From M55B177 sp034722275 (GTDB lineage Bacteria > Chloroflexota > Dehalococcoidia > GIF9 > AB-539-J10), in contig JAYENW010000012.1 in assembly GCA_034722275.1 (NCBI GenBank), positions 1 through 64,000 on the forward strand: a stretch of DNA of 64,000 nucleotides. The letters run 5' to 3'. Both the position numbers and the translations under genes were made by a program. Numbering within the stretch: the first letter of the stretch is position 1; each line of letters starts with the position of its first letter. Shown piece after piece: positions 62,400-64,000 of this stretch. The notes below the pieces were generated by a model that was not told the DNA's origin, did no database searches, and saw nothing but the letters and a program-made list of their open reading frames with translations.

Positions 62400-64000
62400 T
62401 CACATACTCTCGGGAGCATTCATGCCCATAAGACCAAGAATTTTAACCAGAACTATCTGAGTTGCTTTGACCAGTTTAAGTCTGGCCTTCGTCAACGCCT
62501 CATCTCCAGAGACAACACGGCACTGCTTATAAAAACTATGGAAAACTGTAGCCAGGTCTTGCGCATAGTAGGTCAAATAGTGTGGTTGTAAGGTAGCAGC
62601 TGCATCCTCCACAATCTCAGGTAAAGCCACCAGACGGCGAATTAAAGTCAGCTCTGGTTCATTAGAAAGCAGGGAAATATCGCCCTGGCTGTAATCAATT
62701 CCCCGCTGTTTTGCCAACCTGAGGATGCTGGCAATCCTGGCATGAGCATATTGAACATAATATACAGGATTGTCTGCTGACTGCCTCTTGGCCAGCTCAA
62801 TGTTGAAATCCATCTGGCTATCGGCAGAGCGAGATAGAAATATAAAGCGGCAGGCGTCCGCACCCACCTCATCTATAACTTCGCACAAGGTAACAATGTC
62901 ACCGCTACGCTTGGATACCTTGACAATTTCCTCACCGCGCCGCAAAGTAACCAGTTGATAGGTAATTATTTTAAGCTGCTCCGGGTCTATCCCCAGGGCC
63001 TGCATAACCGTCTTCATTCGAGGAATATGTCCCTGATGGTCTGCTCCCCAGATATCAATAACACTATGGAATTTCCGCTCGACAAATTTGTCATAATGAT
63101 AGGCGATATCAGAGGCAAAATAAGTAGGAGCACCATCGCTGCGTACCAATACATTATCTTTATCCTCCCCCAGAGAGCTTGATTCAAACCAGGTGGCATT
63201 TTCCTTCTTTGCTACATGTCTTTCATTCTGTAGTAAAGCCATGACCTTATCATACTGCCCATTCTGATACAGACTTTTCTCACTAAACCAGGTATCGAAT
63301 TTGACTCTCAACAAGCTGAGGTCCTCTTCTATTCCAGCCATCATCTTCTCAATCCCAATTTTACCCAGTTCAGAGACAGCTTCTTCTCGCGGCAAGGTCA
63401 GAAATTCGCGGCCATGTTCCCGGGCGATTTCTTCAGCCAGGCTAACCAGATAATTGCCCAGATAGCCTTCTTCAGGCATGGCAGCCTCTTCTCCCAAATA
63501 CTGCTGATAACGAGCGTAAAGAGAGCGGCCGAAGTTATCTATCTGGGTGCCCATATCATTCACATAGTATTCCCTTTGCACCGAATATCCTGCAGCAGCA
63601 AGGACATTGGCTAATGTACTGCCGAGGACAGCACCGCGGCCATGCCCCACATGAAGAGGCCCTGTGGGGTTAGCACTAACAAACTCCACCTGAACACGAC
63701 TGCCCTTACCCAAATCGAGATTGCCATAAGCTTCACTGTCAGTTAAAATCATCTCCACCTGCTCTTTGAGCCAGTCATCTCGTAAGGTGAAGTTGATAAA
63801 TCCCGGCGAGGCAACAGAGACCTTATCAACTTCAAGCGGTGGTGAGATATGCTCAAATATGCGCTGGGCGATAACCATGGGGGGCATTTTCATGGAGCGC
63901 GCTAACTTCAAAGGAAGTCCCGAGGCAAAATCTCCATGTTCTGGATTCTGGGGATGCTCTATAATTATCTCCGGCAAGGCTGCCGCAGCGAGAACACCTT
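62400..64000 (-). CDS. argS: Arginyl-tRNA synthetase, 5' end beyond the window
   Basis: At least 533 residues of a class I arginyl-tRNA synthetase. EHPQNPEHGDFAS is the ArgRS N-terminal domain; the HIGH motif is HVGHGRG in SANPTGPLHVGHGRGA; the KMSKS site reads VKVSKRSGD. The C-terminal DALR anticodon-binding domain ends GLMGMNAPESM. The reading frame continues through the window edge (GVLAAAALPEI), so the start lies outside; TTG 63977 is not the real start. It converges on the gamma-CA-like gene with 12 bases between the stops. Confidence 0.97.
   Translation of the reverse strand, partial: GVLAAAALPEIIIEHPQNPEHGDFASGLPLKLARSMKMPPMVIAQRIFEHISPPLEVDKVSVASPGFINFTLRDDWLKEQVEMILTDSEAYGNLDLGKGSRVQVEFVSANPTGPLHVGHGRGAVLGSTLANVLAAAGYSVQREYYVNDMGTQIDNFGRSLYARYQQYLGEEAAMPEEGYLGNYLVSLAEEIAREHGREFLTLPREEAVSELGKIGIEKMMAGIEEDLSLLRVKFDTWFSEKSLYQNGQYDKVMALLQNERHVAKKENATWFESSSLGEDKDNVLVRSDGAPTYFASDIAYHYDKFVERKFHSVIDIWGADHQGHIPRMKTVMQALGIDPEQLKIITYQLVTLRRGEEIVKVSKRSGDIVTLCEVIDEVGADACRFIFLSRSADSQMDFNIELAKRQSADNPVYYVQYAHARIASILRLAKQRGIDYSQGDISLLSNEPELTLIRRLVALPEIVEDAAATLQPHYLTYYAQDLATVFHSFYKQCRVVSGDEALTKARLKLVKATQIVLVKILGLMGMNAPESM

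Overview
The window reads as one stretch of a bacterial scaffold, most likely a metagenome-assembled genome: it carries a 100-base N gap flanked by identical 127-base ends. Gene content fits an anaerobic Chloroflexota of the Dehalococcoidia type: a proton-pumping pyrophosphatase, archaeal-type bifunctional phosphoglucose/phosphomannose isomerase, archaemetzincin, TreT-like glycosyltransferase, a short-form ThiC, a GreA-domain fusion, and many short GC-rich hairpin repeats between genes. The taxonomic placement is inference from gene content, not from a marker phylogeny.

Layout. 1-4.4 kb: a zinc-ribbon/LemA/HtpX operon, then a secreted-type repeat protein and a LOG-family enzyme, both missing their 5' ends and joined head to head. 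4.4-12 kb: beta-CASP RNase-like protein, hppA with its own promoter and an upstream terminator hairpin, uvrA, and an AbrB/RelE-type toxin-antitoxin pair. 12-18 kb: HD protein, then a plus-strand cluster of a HTH protein, a REC-PAS4-HD-GYP protein (split by the artificial gap), a PAS-HD-GYP protein and PilT, suggesting c-di-GMP control of pilus retraction. 18-22.4 kb: MtnX-like phosphatase, tRNA-Ser(GCU), radical SAM protein, and sugar-phosphate isomerase and mutase. 22.8-26.5 kb: a divergent Mre11/Rad50-like pair without a zinc hook.

26.5-38 kb is more accessory: a broken GNAT gene, a secreted protein with a 342-bp internal duplication, a two-component system, an MFS carrier, a MarR-controlled ABC exporter with a very clear promoter and palindromic operator, a PIF1 helicase fused to a WYL-like domain, a broken DHA2-type MFS gene and a fragment of a second beta-CASP RNase gene. 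38-44.7 kb: DUF1638, thioredoxin, thioredoxin reductase, TDT/SLAC1 channel, Fur regulator, a lipoprotein serpin and an alpha/beta hydrolase.

44.7-64 kb is mostly housekeeping: Asp23/AmaP/DUF2273 envelope module; a six-gene minus-strand run (archaemetzincin, two halves of a COG2187/AAA_33 kinase, PHP phosphoesterase, AhcY, MetK) opposite a Fur-family gene with a 23-bp perfect palindrome and an apparently leaderless start; FtsY, TreT-like enzyme, Lgt (apparent ACG start), RecJ, GreA fusion, PLP decarboxylase, ThiC, a gamma-carbonic-anhydrase-like protein lacking one zinc histidine, and ArgS running off the right edge. I see no CRISPR array, rRNA, intact insertion sequence or prophage.
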